Shown here one piece after another: positions 55,145-64,000 of a stretch of 64,000 bases of DNA (position 1 is its first letter; every line of letters starts with the position of its first letter). Made by a program: the position numbers and the translations under genes. Source of the DNA: Flavobacterium hibisci (GTDB lineage Bacteria > Bacteroidota > Bacteroidia > Flavobacteriales > Flavobacteriaceae). The stretch is taken from the NCBI RefSeq assembly GCF_020026925.1, contig NZ_JAIQDW010000016.1:45413-109412 (forward strand), given 5' to 3'. The notes under the pieces were generated by a model. The model was not told the origin of the DNA and did no database searches. It saw only the letters and a list, made by a program, of their open reading frames with translations.

Positions 55145-57601
55145 ATGACTTTAAAAAGAATATTATTTAATACTTACCTGCTCTTACTAAGTGCTTTTGG
55201 TTTTTCGCAAAACTTTAATGTACAGGAACTGCGCAAAGCCAAATTAATCAATGTAAGCGGTGGTGCATCTGCCAATACTGTTTTCTATTCTGGGAATGCT
55301 GCAAGAGAACCTTTCAGTTATTTTCTCAACGGAAATATTAATGTAAATGTAGCAGGCTTATACAATTTACCTTTTTCATTTTCATACACCAATCAAAAAC
55401 TGGGCTATGGGAAACCGGTACTGATGAATCGTTTGAGTATCCATCCATCTTATAAATGGATTACCGGACACATTGGAGATGTAAGCATGACTTTTTCTCC
55501 TTATACCCTGAGCGGACATCAATTTTCAGGAGTAGGTGTTGACCTTACTCCACAAGGCAACTTTAAGATTAGTGCGATGTACGGACGTTTATTAAAAAGC
55601 AGCGAGTATAACAATCTTTATCCGGAAATTGTTCCAACTTATAAAAGGTTAGGATATGGTTTTAAAACATCATACGCTTTTGAAAAAATAAATCTGGGTG
55701 TTACCTTTTTTAAAGCAAAAGATGAAGCAGGATCATTATTAAACCCTGTCCCATTTGAATTAGGTGTAACTCCAAAAGACAATGCCGCTATCAGTATTGA
55801 ATCTTCTTTTAAAATACTTAAAAAAATGCAGGTTTTTGCTGAATATGCCAACAGCAGTATTACTGAGGACTTACGTGCTGATGGAAATGGAACAGGAAAT
55901 AGCCTCTCCTCTTTCTTCTTAAACAAAAACAGTACTACAAGCAGCTACGATGCTTTTAAAGGTCAGCTTACTTATCCTGCCGGGAAAGGAACCCTTGGGC
56001 TAGGATACGAAAGAATTGATCCTAACTACAGAACTTTAGGAGGTTATTATTTCAACAATGATCTGGAAAATATTACCGTAAATGCGACCCAGAATATAGT
56101 AAAAGACAAAGTTTCACTAGCGTTAAACCTGGGTCTTCAGAAAGACAATCTGGACAAACAAAAACAAAGCCAGATGAAACGCGTGGTATCTTCTGTTACT
56201 GCCGATTTCAGACCAAATGAAAAACTAAACCTAAATGTAAACTATTCTAATTTTCAGTCTTATACCAACAGCCGAAACCAATTTGACTACATCAATCAGG
56301 TTTCTGATTATGACTATCTGGATACCTTAAACTTCAGACAGGTCAATCAAAATGCGGCTTTAAACATCAATTATCTCATAAAGAACGACAAGCATCTGAA
56401 AAAAGCCATAAATGCTAATTTTTCTATGCAGGATGCCGTAAACCAACAACAGGGAAGAACAATTGAAGGTGGCGCTTCAACTTACTACAACTCGGGTATT
56501 GCCTATACGGTAGGTTATCCTGACAAAGATTTGAATTTTACAGGATCCTTAAATAATACTTACGGTAAGACTGATTCCGGGAGAAACCTCATCATTGGGC
56601 CAACAATTGGTGCCTCAAAACTCTTTTTTGACAAAAAACTGACCACCAATGCTTCTACAAGCTACAATACCAGTTATAACAATGGAGATAAACAAAATGA
56701 CATCATCAATTTCAGGTTAAACGGATCTTATATTTATCTTCAAAACCACAATTTCAATATGGGTGTAATTGCTTTATTCAGCAATTCAGCAACCCAAAAG
56801 AATAATGATCTTACAGCAACCTTAACCTATACGTATTCCTTTGATAAAATTAAAATGCGTCCGAAGAGAGAACCTCTTTCTGAAAATCAGGATAAAACAG
56901 CTTCTGCACCTGTCTTAAAAATCAATTTTAAGAATCAGCTATTTGAAGGAACCCGTGAAGAGATTATAGCCCAGCTGAAAGAAAAACAACTTTCTTTAAA
57001 TTCTTTGCCAATAGCCGAAAAAGAGCATTTAGAGCATTTAATAACGCTGGCTTCCCTTACGCCTGACGATAAGGAACTGAAGGAAAAAGTACTGGATTAC
57101 CTGGAAGCATTTACCGAAGAAAAAGGGAATTCAGAAAAATATAACACTTATTTAGCTGAAACTGCCCAGAAACTGGAAAAAGAAATGAGCCAAAAAGATG
57201 AAGGTCTTGAAAATGCTTACACAGCAGCTATTGGAAGAGTAAACAGTCACCCGCTTCATCATATAAATGAAACCGATATTACCGACAGAACGAGTTATAA
57301 TTCATATTTAAAACTGGTAGAAAGAAGCAACAACAGCCGCAACCAACTGAAAAACCACCGATGGATGCTGCGTGAAATGGCCCTGCTTTCTAAAATCCCT
57401 TCACAAGAAATCCAGCAAAATGAAAATGCAGCCGAATTCAGCAAACAAAATATTGAAGCCATTTTTAAATTGATCAAAGAAAAAAAGAATGCATCCGAAA
57501 TAGTAGATGCCATCGAACTAAAAATAATTCCGTTTTATCATGATCTGGCAGTTAAAAATGCCTCAAATGATGAAATTGATTTAAAATATATTCAAAAATA
57601 A
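55145..57601 (+). CDS. Predicted outer-membrane beta-barrel protein with helical C-terminal domain
   Basis: This 818-aa protein has a signal peptide (MTLKRILFNTYLLLLSAFGFS). Residues about 20-580 have the alternating pattern of a long transmembrane beta-barrel (NINVNVAGLYNLPFSFSYTN, HIGDVSMTFSPYTLSGHQFSG and further strands). Residues about 600-818 are helical and charged (FEGTREEIIAQLKEKQLSLN, LKEKVLDYLEAFTEEKG). In gliding clusters SprB is followed by a smaller barrel, SprF (about 330 aa); this barrel is more than twice as long. It could be the export partner or anchor for the adjacent adhesin and toxin. It has no T9SS domain. Confidence 0.75.
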   Translation: MTLKRILFNTYLLLLSAFGFSQNFNVQELRKAKLINVSGGASANTVFYSGNAAREPFSYFLNGNINVNVAGLYNLPFSFSYTNQKLGYGKPVLMNRLSIHPSYKWITGHIGDVSMTFSPYTLSGHQFSGVGVDLTPQGNFKISAMYGRLLKSSEYNNLYPEIVPTYKRLGYGFKTSYAFEKINLGVTFFKAKDEAGSLLNPVPFELGVTPKDNAAISIESSFKILKKMQVFAEYANSSITEDLRADGNGTGNSLSSFFLNKNSTTSSYDAFKGQLTYPAGKGTLGLGYERIDPNYRTLGGYYFNNDLENITVNATQNIVKDKVSLALNLGLQKDNLDKQKQSQMKRVVSSVTADFRPNEKLNLNVNYSNFQSYTNSRNQFDYINQVSDYDYLDTLNFRQVNQNAALNINYLIKNDKHLKKAINANFSMQDAVNQQQGRTIEGGASTYYNSGIAYTVGYPDKDLNFTGSLNNTYGKTDSGRNLIIGPTIGASKLFFDKKLTTNASTSYNTSYNNGDKQNDIINFRLNGSYIYLQNHNFNMGVIALFSNSATQKNNDLTATLTYTYSFDKIKMRPKREPLSENQDKTASAPVLKINFKNQLFEGTREEIIAQLKEKQLSLNSLPIAEKEHLEHLITLASLTPDDKELKEKVLDYLEAFTEEKGNSEKYNTYLAETAQKLEKEMSQKDEGLENAYTAAIGRVNSHPLHHINETDITDRTSYNSYLKLVERSNNSRNQLKNHRWMLREMALLSKIPSQEIQQNENAAEFSKQNIEAIFKLIKEKKNASEIVDAIELKIIPFYHDLAVKNASNDEIDLKYIQK

Positions 57602-57633
57602 AGTACATCCCAGGATATTAAACCGCCAAAATA

Positions 57634-60600
57634 ATGGACAAGCCTAACTTACCTAAAATGCTAAAAAAAATATATCTGTATCTATTGCTGTTAAGCTCTT
57701 TTGCTGGCTTTGAGAGCTATGCTCAGAGTTATCCGATATCGGTATCAACGCAAATCAAGCAGCCGTCTCCTATTTATCTGAGCCATTATGCTGATGCCTC
57801 TACAATTAACAGTCCGATAAAAATTCAGATTGTTTTAAACGATTTAACCATTTCGAACCGACAGGTAAAACTGAAAATTTACTTTCAGGGGAATGGAATA
57901 TCGTTTAACACCAATGATTTTGTTGCAGGTGCCCGTCCGTTGTATCTTGAAGGAGGAGTTCCATTACAGTTAACCAATGTAGATCTGGCTCCTTATTTTG
58001 AATATCAAAACCTTCTGGGACTTACTCCTAACCAATATGCGCAGCCTTTACCGGAAGGACTTTACAATATTTATGTAGAAGTTTATGATTTTGCTACCGG
58101 CAGAAAGCTTTCTAATAAAACCGGCACGAATACTATTATTTTTCAGAACGATCCTCCATTCTTAAATCTGCCTTTGAATAATGCTTCTTTTATGCAGCAA
58201 AATATTCAGAATATAGTTTTCGGCTGGACGCCAAGAAGCATCAATGTCAGCAATGTAGAATACGAATTCTCACTGGTAGAAATCTGGGACAAATATACTC
58301 CTGTTCAAAATGCATTTGCCTACTCTCCTCCCTTATACACTACTACCACAAGAAACACAACATTACAATACGGCATTAATGAACCGCAGTTGATTCCCGG
58401 AAAAAAATATGCATGGCGCGTCAAAGCGAAGGCCATTTTTGGCGCCGAAGAAATAGGTGTTTTCAAAAATAACGGGTACAGCGAAATTTTTTCTTTCGAT
58501 TATGAAACGTATTGTACCGCCCCTCTTGCCATAACAACTTCGGGAATTAGTGAAAACCAGGCTAAAATAACCTGGAGCGGTAATATTGATAATTATGACT
58601 ATGAAGTAAACTACCGTGAAAAAAATGCGGATTCAGAATGGTATAAACTCGTTACACCAAGGGAAAATTTAACGCTTAGCAACCTAAAACCAAATGCTGT
58701 TTACGAATACACCGTAGGAGCTTCATGCGAAGTTGGAAAATATACCCATAGTACGATTAAGGAATTTACAACCCTTGTTAAAGACGAAATTGCTTTTCAG
58801 GGCTGTGGTATCAAACCGGATCCTAAAGATTTGGCTAATAAAAATCCGCTGCCTGAGCTTTTCCCTAATGATGTGGTCACCGCAGGCGATTTCCCTATTG
58901 TTGTCCTTCACAGTACCGGTAGTAACGGAACTTTTACCGGAGATGGTTATGTAACACTTCCTTTCCTTGAAAAATTCAGAAAACTAATTGACGCTGCTGA
59001 TGCACTCGGAGGTGAAAAGATCAATATCGGTCAGTTCTCACGCATCAAAATTACTTTCAAAGATATTGGTGTCAATACCGACTTTAAACTCATTTCGGGT
59101 GAGATTGTGGCTAGTTATGATGCAGCTAACTGGGACAAAATGCTCGATGTCGATAAAATTACTAATGATATTGCAGGAAGCAACGGTAAACCTATTGAAG
59201 GCAAGTTAGCATATGAAGTAAAAGAAGACGGAGTTACATTGAATCCGGATGGCAGTACCACCATCAAAGGTACTAATGGCGAATCGACCACATTGCCTAA
59301 ATCAGTTTATGACCAGGTTTATATTGATAAAAGCGGTGATGTAGTCAATATTCCGGCTAATGGCAGCGGTGCGCCTACCTTTATCAAAGCAGCAGAAGGC
59401 GGTAGAGCCGTTGCGGCAAACACCAATGGCGTCTCAAGCGGCGGTGAGGTTACACAAATATCCTCTCCCGATGTTTCCATTACTTTTGAGGACGGTCCTA
59501 AAGCCATTTATGCTTTTGATGAACTTCCTGATAAAGGGCCTAAAAAACTTAAAGATACGTATGAGACTCTTCCAACAAAAGACGGAAGTGTCTATAACGT
59601 AAATTATAAAGCCGTCTCAGATTTGAATGGTCCCGATACCTTAATCGCTGAAGCCGATTTTGAAAACGGAAAAACCAAAGACGATATTGTTTTTAAAACC
59701 AATACCGGGGCAGCCGTTGATGTAAAATGGACAAGCGCTACCAAAGCAGAGATAAAACTGAAAAGAACACTAAACTTTTCTAAAGAAAGCATCATTGCAA
59801 CGGTAAAAGGGGCTAAAGAAAAAGATCCTAAAGACGAAACCAAAACAATTTACGGAAAATCAGACATTGCAGGAAAAGTAAACATTTGGCAATTAACCCA
59901 AAAACCGGTTATAAATATCACCCTTTTAAGTGTAAATGGAGCAAGTAGTCCCGGCGCTGGCGAGGCTAAAAATTTCTTTAACGAAGTTTATAACAAAGTT
60001 GGGATTAAGTTTGATGTTACTACTCAAAAAGTTGCTATTGGAGCATTACCAAATGAAATCCAATGTGGAGAAAGTGGTGTCTTTGATGTTTATACGAATG
60101 ATCAGAATAATATTATCAGCCAGATTGAATCCAGTGCTGATTTTAAATATAACGATAAAACGTATTATGTTATCTACACCGGAAAATCAGGGCAGAATGG
60201 TTATAAAGGCTTTATGCCTCTTGGAGGTCAGTATGCTTTTGTATTTAACAACGGTAATATAAAAACGGCTGCACACGAATTAGGTCACGGTATTTTTGGC
60301 CTGAAACATCCATTCTCAGCTGAAGCTGAATCAGGAAAAACAGATCTTTTGATGGATTACGGAGACGGTACTGTACTATCTCATAACAACTGGGATATTA
60401 TCCATAGCGGCGGCTGGAAATTTTATGGGTTTCAGAAGAGCTCTGACGGGGCTTTGGCTGGGGGGTATGGACTTACACCTCAATGGGAATTTGTACAAAC
60501 TAATACTCGTACAATATTATCAGGCAATCAAATTCCAAATATGGATGAAGGAATGCTCGGAGCTTTCGAATATATAGCTGGCAAGGATACACTAAACTAT

Positions 60601-63108
60601 ATTTGGAACGCATACTCAAAGAAATACAAACTAAATGGGAATGGTAAAGATTATGAAGCTGAAAATTATTTTAAAAAACCTAGTGATAAAGCTCCAATTT
60701 GGTTAATCTTTAAAAACAATGAGCCTTGTAATAATAGAAAATATCTCCGAACTGATTATAATGAAAGATTAAAAACTATTATAGAAAAGCATGATACAGC
60801 AGCATTAGCCCAATATATCGCTGATTACAGCATTGCTCAATATCGTGTAAAAGACAAAGAAACCAGAAGTATTTATTGGGGGGATTTAGGTTGTAATCTA
60901 CCGGATAACATTGAAGGAAATGGCAGTAATGTTAATTATAAAAACTATGTAGTCAATCTAGGTAAAAATGCTAATAAAACATATACAGAAGATAAAACAG
61001 ACGTAGGCACACAAACAACTCATGTTTTTGATTTAGCAACAGTAATTACCTCAGAAGAAAAGCAAAAAATATTAGGTCAATTAGGAGGTATTAAGAATGG
61101 CACCGGAATTTTATGTAAAATTTATTTAATAGATGCGAATACTCCGGATACGAAAAGAAATGAAATTACTGGTTATTTAGGCTCTTTAAAAGGAAAAGAA
61201 ATTGGTTTGCTAATTGATTTTAAAGATGCAGAAAAACCTGTAATAAAAACGTTTTTAGGAGATGGTATTGAAGGTAAAGGCACCCCACAGATGAATAAAT
61301 ACCTTCAGGCTTTAATTGACATATTGCCTAAATTTGATGGTACTTATACTCCCTTTAATCCTTTAACAGCAATGTTAGATGGATTGGCAGGTGTTATTGG
61401 GGAAGCAAAAATTCCAATTCGTTTTTACAACCCTGACGAAAAAGATTATAATCCTATCCCTGGCCAGGTCTACTCATTAATAACATTTAGTGTTATTAAA
61501 GACAAGGTAAATAATTTTATATCAAACAATAATGAATATATAGCCAAATACTCCGAAAGCAGATGTAATTTTGCATTTACTTGCGGTATATGGAATGGTT
61601 TAGTTACCGCTATTGGAGGTGTTCCTGAAGGAGCCTCAATGATAATTAAACTAATTACAAACGAAGACGATCAAGCTGTAAAATTATGGAATGGCCTGTC
61701 TAAACTCAGTTGGTCAACAATTGGTCATATGGCAGGAGAACAATGGGATAAATATTCTGCCAATCCATGCATGGCTTCTTATGCAACCGGGGAAGTTGGA
61801 TTTATTGTCATATCTTGTTTCTATGGAGCAGGCGAAGCAAAAGGATTATCTGCATTTTTCCAAACTTTAGATAGACTAGATGCTGTTGGGGCAATAATGG
61901 GTAAATTTGCAAAATTAAGCAGTCCATTTATAAAGGCCGGCGTGAATAAACTTGGAAAATTTGTTATCACCCCATTAGCCAAATTAGAACCAGCTGTCAG
62001 CAAAAAATTACGAGATATTTTAAAAGCAAATTTTAAAAGAATTCTTAAAAGATCTGATCAAATATCCATAAGTTTACATGCAACAGATCAGGGTAAATTT
62101 TTAGTTGACGGAATAGAATATAGTCCGGAAGAATTAGGTGAATTATTAAGTAAAAAATTAAGCGATAAAAAAGAAATTATTTTATTATCGTGTAACGACT
62201 TAGCCAGCGCCAAAGCACTTTCTGAAGCTACCGGCAAAGTTGTTTATACAACAGAAGGAGCAATTACTGTTTTCGAAAATGGAGTACAGCGTGCAGAAGG
62301 TACCAAATGGTATAAAGTAGAACCAAATGGAACAACTACTGAGGTGGCTCCTCCTGTAAATGAATGTGGAACTAATTGCATCGGGGATGGTGCTGAAATG
62401 GGGAAAACATTCTCAGGTAATCTTGACAAACAAGTACTTGAAGATCTTGAAAAAACATTAGGCTCTACAAGATTAGCTGAACTGCTTGAAATCACAAAAC
62501 AATTACCAAGTACCTGGACAATTAAAAAGCTTGACGGCAAACTTGTTTTAGTTGACAGTAAAGGTAAAAAATGGGCAGAAATTTTCGACAATGAAATACA
62601 TGCAACCGCTGGTGATGCTGGCCAAGGATGGAATAAACTATTAAATGTTTCTCCTCCTCTAATGAAAAACTTCAGATATGTTGTTGACAATGGCAAATAT
62701 ATTTTTGAAACCGATGATTTAGGCAGAGTTAATAAAACTGTGATGGAAGATCTTGATTTCAGTTCACGAGCAAGAAAAGAAAGTTATCAGCAGGATACCA
62801 AAGTTGTAAAAGATGGTCTCTCAAACGATGATGGTGGACATATTTTTAGAAATGAATGGGGAGGACCAAGTGAACAGATTAATTATTTTTCTCAAAATGC
62901 CGGACAGAACAGAGCTGGAGGGGATTGGTTTAACATGGAAAAGGCTGTATCAGACTTCAAAAGAGCAAATCCTAATAAAAAGTTAAAAGTCGAAATGGAG
63001 TTTTATTTTGATGGAAATTCAAAAAGACCAATTTCTACTAGAGTAGATATTTTTGTTGATGGAATTAAAAACAATGATTTAAGTAAAAGGGCAATTGCAA
63101 ATCCTTAG
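57634..63108 (+). CDS. Modular secreted toxin: TANFOR-like, fibronectin III, zinc metallopeptidase and C-terminal DNA/RNA nuclease
   Basis: This 1824-aa protein has a signal peptide whose natural start may be the second Met (57658, MLKKIYLYLLLLSS). Residues about 31-175 fit the TANFOR domain (YPISVSTQIKQPSPIYLS, LPEGLYNIYVEVYDFATG). An FN3 module follows at about 294-385. Residues 881-892 are HELGHGIFGLKH with a Met-turn at M907 (LLMDYGDG), a metzincin-like zinc site with one extra residue. Residues about 1715-1815 match the DNA/RNA non-specific endonuclease type (PF13930): NDDGGHIFRNEWGGPSEQIN (H1736), QNRAGGDWFNME and SKRPISTRVDIFVDG. No T9SS domain is present. The peptidase could release the nuclease. 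The next gene is a probable immunity gene. Confidence 0.82.
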   Translation: MDKPNLPKMLKKIYLYLLLLSSFAGFESYAQSYPISVSTQIKQPSPIYLSHYADASTINSPIKIQIVLNDLTISNRQVKLKIYFQGNGISFNTNDFVAGARPLYLEGGVPLQLTNVDLAPYFEYQNLLGLTPNQYAQPLPEGLYNIYVEVYDFATGRKLSNKTGTNTIIFQNDPPFLNLPLNNASFMQQNIQNIVFGWTPRSINVSNVEYEFSLVEIWDKYTPVQNAFAYSPPLYTTTTRNTTLQYGINEPQLIPGKKYAWRVKAKAIFGAEEIGVFKNNGYSEIFSFDYETYCTAPLAITTSGISENQAKITWSGNIDNYDYEVNYREKNADSEWYKLVTPRENLTLSNLKPNAVYEYTVGASCEVGKYTHSTIKEFTTLVKDEIAFQGCGIKPDPKDLANKNPLPELFPNDVVTAGDFPIVVLHSTGSNGTFTGDGYVTLPFLEKFRKLIDAADALGGEKINIGQFSRIKITFKDIGVNTDFKLISGEIVASYDAANWDKMLDVDKITNDIAGSNGKPIEGKLAYEVKEDGVTLNPDGSTTIKGTNGESTTLPKSVYDQVYIDKSGDVVNIPANGSGAPTFIKAAEGGRAVAANTNGVSSGGEVTQISSPDVSITFEDGPKAIYAFDELPDKGPKKLKDTYETLPTKDGSVYNVNYKAVSDLNGPDTLIAEADFENGKTKDDIVFKTNTGAAVDVKWTSATKAEIKLKRTLNFSKESIIATVKGAKEKDPKDETKTIYGKSDIAGKVNIWQLTQKPVINITLLSVNGASSPGAGEAKNFFNEVYNKVGIKFDVTTQKVAIGALPNEIQCGESGVFDVYTNDQNNIISQIESSADFKYNDKTYYVIYTGKSGQNGYKGFMPLGGQYAFVFNNGNIKTAAHELGHGIFGLKHPFSAEAESGKTDLLMDYGDGTVLSHNNWDIIHSGGWKFYGFQKSSDGALAGGYGLTPQWEFVQTNTRTILSGNQIPNMDEGMLGAFEYIAGKDTLNYIWNAYSKKYKLNGNGKDYEAENYFKKPSDKAPIWLIFKNNEPCNNRKYLRTDYNERLKTIIEKHDTAALAQYIADYSIAQYRVKDKETRSIYWGDLGCNLPDNIEGNGSNVNYKNYVVNLGKNANKTYTEDKTDVGTQTTHVFDLATVITSEEKQKILGQLGGIKNGTGILCKIYLIDANTPDTKRNEITGYLGSLKGKEIGLLIDFKDAEKPVIKTFLGDGIEGKGTPQMNKYLQALIDILPKFDGTYTPFNPLTAMLDGLAGVIGEAKIPIRFYNPDEKDYNPIPGQVYSLITFSVIKDKVNNFISNNNEYIAKYSESRCNFAFTCGIWNGLVTAIGGVPEGASMIIKLITNEDDQAVKLWNGLSKLSWSTIGHMAGEQWDKYSANPCMASYATGEVGFIVISCFYGAGEAKGLSAFFQTLDRLDAVGAIMGKFAKLSSPFIKAGVNKLGKFVITPLAKLEPAVSKKLRDILKANFKRILKRSDQISISLHATDQGKFLVDGIEYSPEELGELLSKKLSDKKEIILLSCNDLASAKALSEATGKVVYTTEGAITVFENGVQRAEGTKWYKVEPNGTTTEVAPPVNECGTNCIGDGAEMGKTFSGNLDKQVLEDLEKTLGSTRLAELLEITKQLPSTWTIKKLDGKLVLVDSKGKKWAEIFDNEIHATAGDAGQGWNKLLNVSPPLMKNFRYVVDNGKYIFETDDLGRVNKTVMEDLDFSSRARKESYQQDTKVVKDGLSNDDGGHIFRNEWGGPSEQINYFSQNAGQNRAGGDWFNMEKAVSDFKRANPNKKLKVEMEFYFDGNSKRPISTRVDIFVDGIKNNDLSKRAIANP

Positions 63109-63132
63109 TATTGTAATTAAAAATAATTAGGT

Positions 63133-63843
63133 ATGAAAGAACAAGAAATAGTAAACGCTTTTTGTAATTATTATATTGAGGAGCTTTATGATTTATTAGA
63201 AGTAAAATTTATATTTACTCTTGGAGGAAGTTATGATATTTATACATCTTATTATAAAGATGGAAACAAGATTAATACTGATCTAGATGGAAGGGAATTA
63301 TTTTTTTATGAAAATCAAGTATCAAATTTTTTCAAATCGAAAATTGCTACAAAAGAGAAATTTAATATTGTAATTTTTAAAATTAAGGATAGTGAAAATT
63401 ATTCGATATCATACCATTGGGAAAACAGCAAAGAAAAACAAGACTTATTGAATTATGCAGAAGTATTCTACCAATGGGTAAACGAACGAATGATGTCAAT
63501 GCTATTTGAATATGAAAAAGACAACAACCTTTTACCCACACAATATGATGATGATGGAGATTTAGACTACCTGAGTTCCTGGGATAGTGGAATATTTACT
63601 TTCCACATTAGTAATAAAAATGAATTAAAGCATAATATTGTTCTTACCAAAGACGGAAAAGAAAGAACGGTAGAAATGCCATTAAAAGATTATTTCATCG
63701 AAGGACTTTTGGAGCATCATAGCATAACTAATAATGAACTGTCAGACGAATGGAAACCATGGAACACTATGATATTAAAGTCGCTACATTATGACATTCC
63801 TTATGATAAAAGAGAAGAATTTGTGAGTTACCTCCTAGAATAA
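63133..63843 (+). CDS. Probable immunity protein of the nuclease toxin
   Basis: This 236-aa protein has no signal peptide and is acidic (EYEKDNNLLPTQYDDDGDLDYL). It starts 24 bases after the toxin stop, as an immunity gene should. I cannot place it in a named immunity family. Cytoplasmic location and acidity fit neutralisation of a basic nuclease domain. It ends near the window edge; beyond it a CCC-box element starts at 63846. Confidence 0.7.
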   Translation: MKEQEIVNAFCNYYIEELYDLLEVKFIFTLGGSYDIYTSYYKDGNKINTDLDGRELFFYENQVSNFFKSKIATKEKFNIVIFKIKDSENYSISYHWENSKEKQDLLNYAEVFYQWVNERMMSMLFEYEKDNNLLPTQYDDDGDLDYLSSWDSGIFTFHISNKNELKHNIVLTKDGKERTVEMPLKDYFIEGLLEHHSITNNELSDEWKPWNTMILKSLHYDIPYDKREEFVSYLLE

Positions 63844-63845
63844 GC

Positions 63846-63905
63846 CCCTCTCCCGCTCTACGAAGTGTTCTCATGAAAAGCTGCGCATTCTATGATAAAA
63901 AACAA
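63846..63905 (+). repeat. CCC-box element after the immunity gene
   Basis: It begins CCCCTCTCCCGCTCTACGAA directly after the immunity stop and ends near GATAAAA. The order of short blocks matches the minus-strand element at 19043-19103. In polymorphic-toxin loci such sequence often marks the start of the next, partial toxin cassette, here cut by the window end. Confidence 0.4.
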
Positions 63906-64000
63906 TTAAAAAGTGTTAAAATTTAAGATGCAAATTTATAGGTGTTTATGTATTCTGTTTCTCGATTAATAACTGCGAATATCCTGCTTATAAGTTTGCA

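Noticed and set aside
60990..61270. Possible TPM-like domain in the toxin (THVFDLATVITSEEKQKIL)
   Set aside because: Only a weak pattern match; not enough conserved residues to claim the domain.
62244..62696. 150-aa minus-strand frame inside the toxin gene
   Set aside because: It is antisense to the toxin frame, which continues through into the nuclease domain.
1..64000. tRNA, rRNA, integrase or insertion-sequence transposase
   Set aside because: None was recognised by reading; cassette turnover appears to have happened without a mobile element still present here.

Overview
The window looks like AT-rich chromosomal DNA of a Bacteroidota bacterium, most likely a Flavobacterium or close relative. 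Supporting signs are the Bacteroidota-type type VI secretion genes (T6SS subtype iii: TssN and TssO, no TssJ/L/M), a protein ending in a type IX secretion (T9SS) type A sorting domain with SprB-like repeats, Bacteroidota-type -7 boxes (TAnnTTTG), and lipoproteins with short signal peptides. No rRNA, tRNA, CRISPR array, transposase or phage structural operon was seen.

Layout. (1) 1-176 is the 3' end of a YpfJ-type zinc metallopeptidase gene, separated by two strong hairpins from the T6SS locus. (2) About 308-31773 is a T6SS-iii locus. Most of it runs on the minus strand. Read in transcription order it holds an NlpC/P60-like lipoprotein, TssG, TssN, a LysM protein, a DUF4280 PAAR-like tip, a 993-aa peptidoglycan-targeting effector and three candidate immunity lipoproteins. 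Then come an exported TPR protein, TssK, TssO, TssB, TssC, two unknowns, TssE, two Hcp (TssD), VgrG (TssI), a metzincin-like effector with YwqK/MORN-type lipoproteins, and finally TssF. A divergent plus-strand pair encodes a PKD-domain membrane protein and the TssH/ClpV ATPase. Between VgrG and TssF lies a graveyard: an effector pseudogene, a VgrG fragment and a decayed MORN immunity gene, which record turnover of effector-immunity cassettes.

(3) 31834-35542 is ordinary flanking content: a CPA1 Na+/H+ antiporter, a small DUF2158-like protein, an XRE-S24 regulator and a divergent AlkB-like dioxygenase. (4) 35849-63843 is a 28-kb plus-strand cluster of large secreted or outer-membrane proteins. 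It holds a 1596-aa beta-rich protein, a fibronectin-III protein, four tandem paralogous exported proteins, a giant SprB-repeat adhesin with a T9SS sorting domain, and an 818-aa beta-barrel-like protein. It ends with a 1.8-kb-residue-scale (1824-aa) modular toxin (TANFOR-like, FN3, zinc metallopeptidase, C-terminal DNA/RNA nuclease) followed by a probable immunity gene. The order suggests one surface-associated polymorphic-toxin system. The roles of its large accessory proteins are not known to me, and this is the best candidate for an undescribed system here.

How the parts fit. The T6SS half encodes sheath (TssBC), tube (TssD), spike (TssI, DUF4280 tip), baseplate (TssE, F, G, K), a Bacteroidota-type membrane complex (TssN, TssO and probable partners), recycling ATPase (TssH) and at least two antibacterial-type effectors with lipoprotein immunity candidates. 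The second half encodes a separate Sec/T9SS-linked surface apparatus ending in a nuclease toxin-immunity pair.
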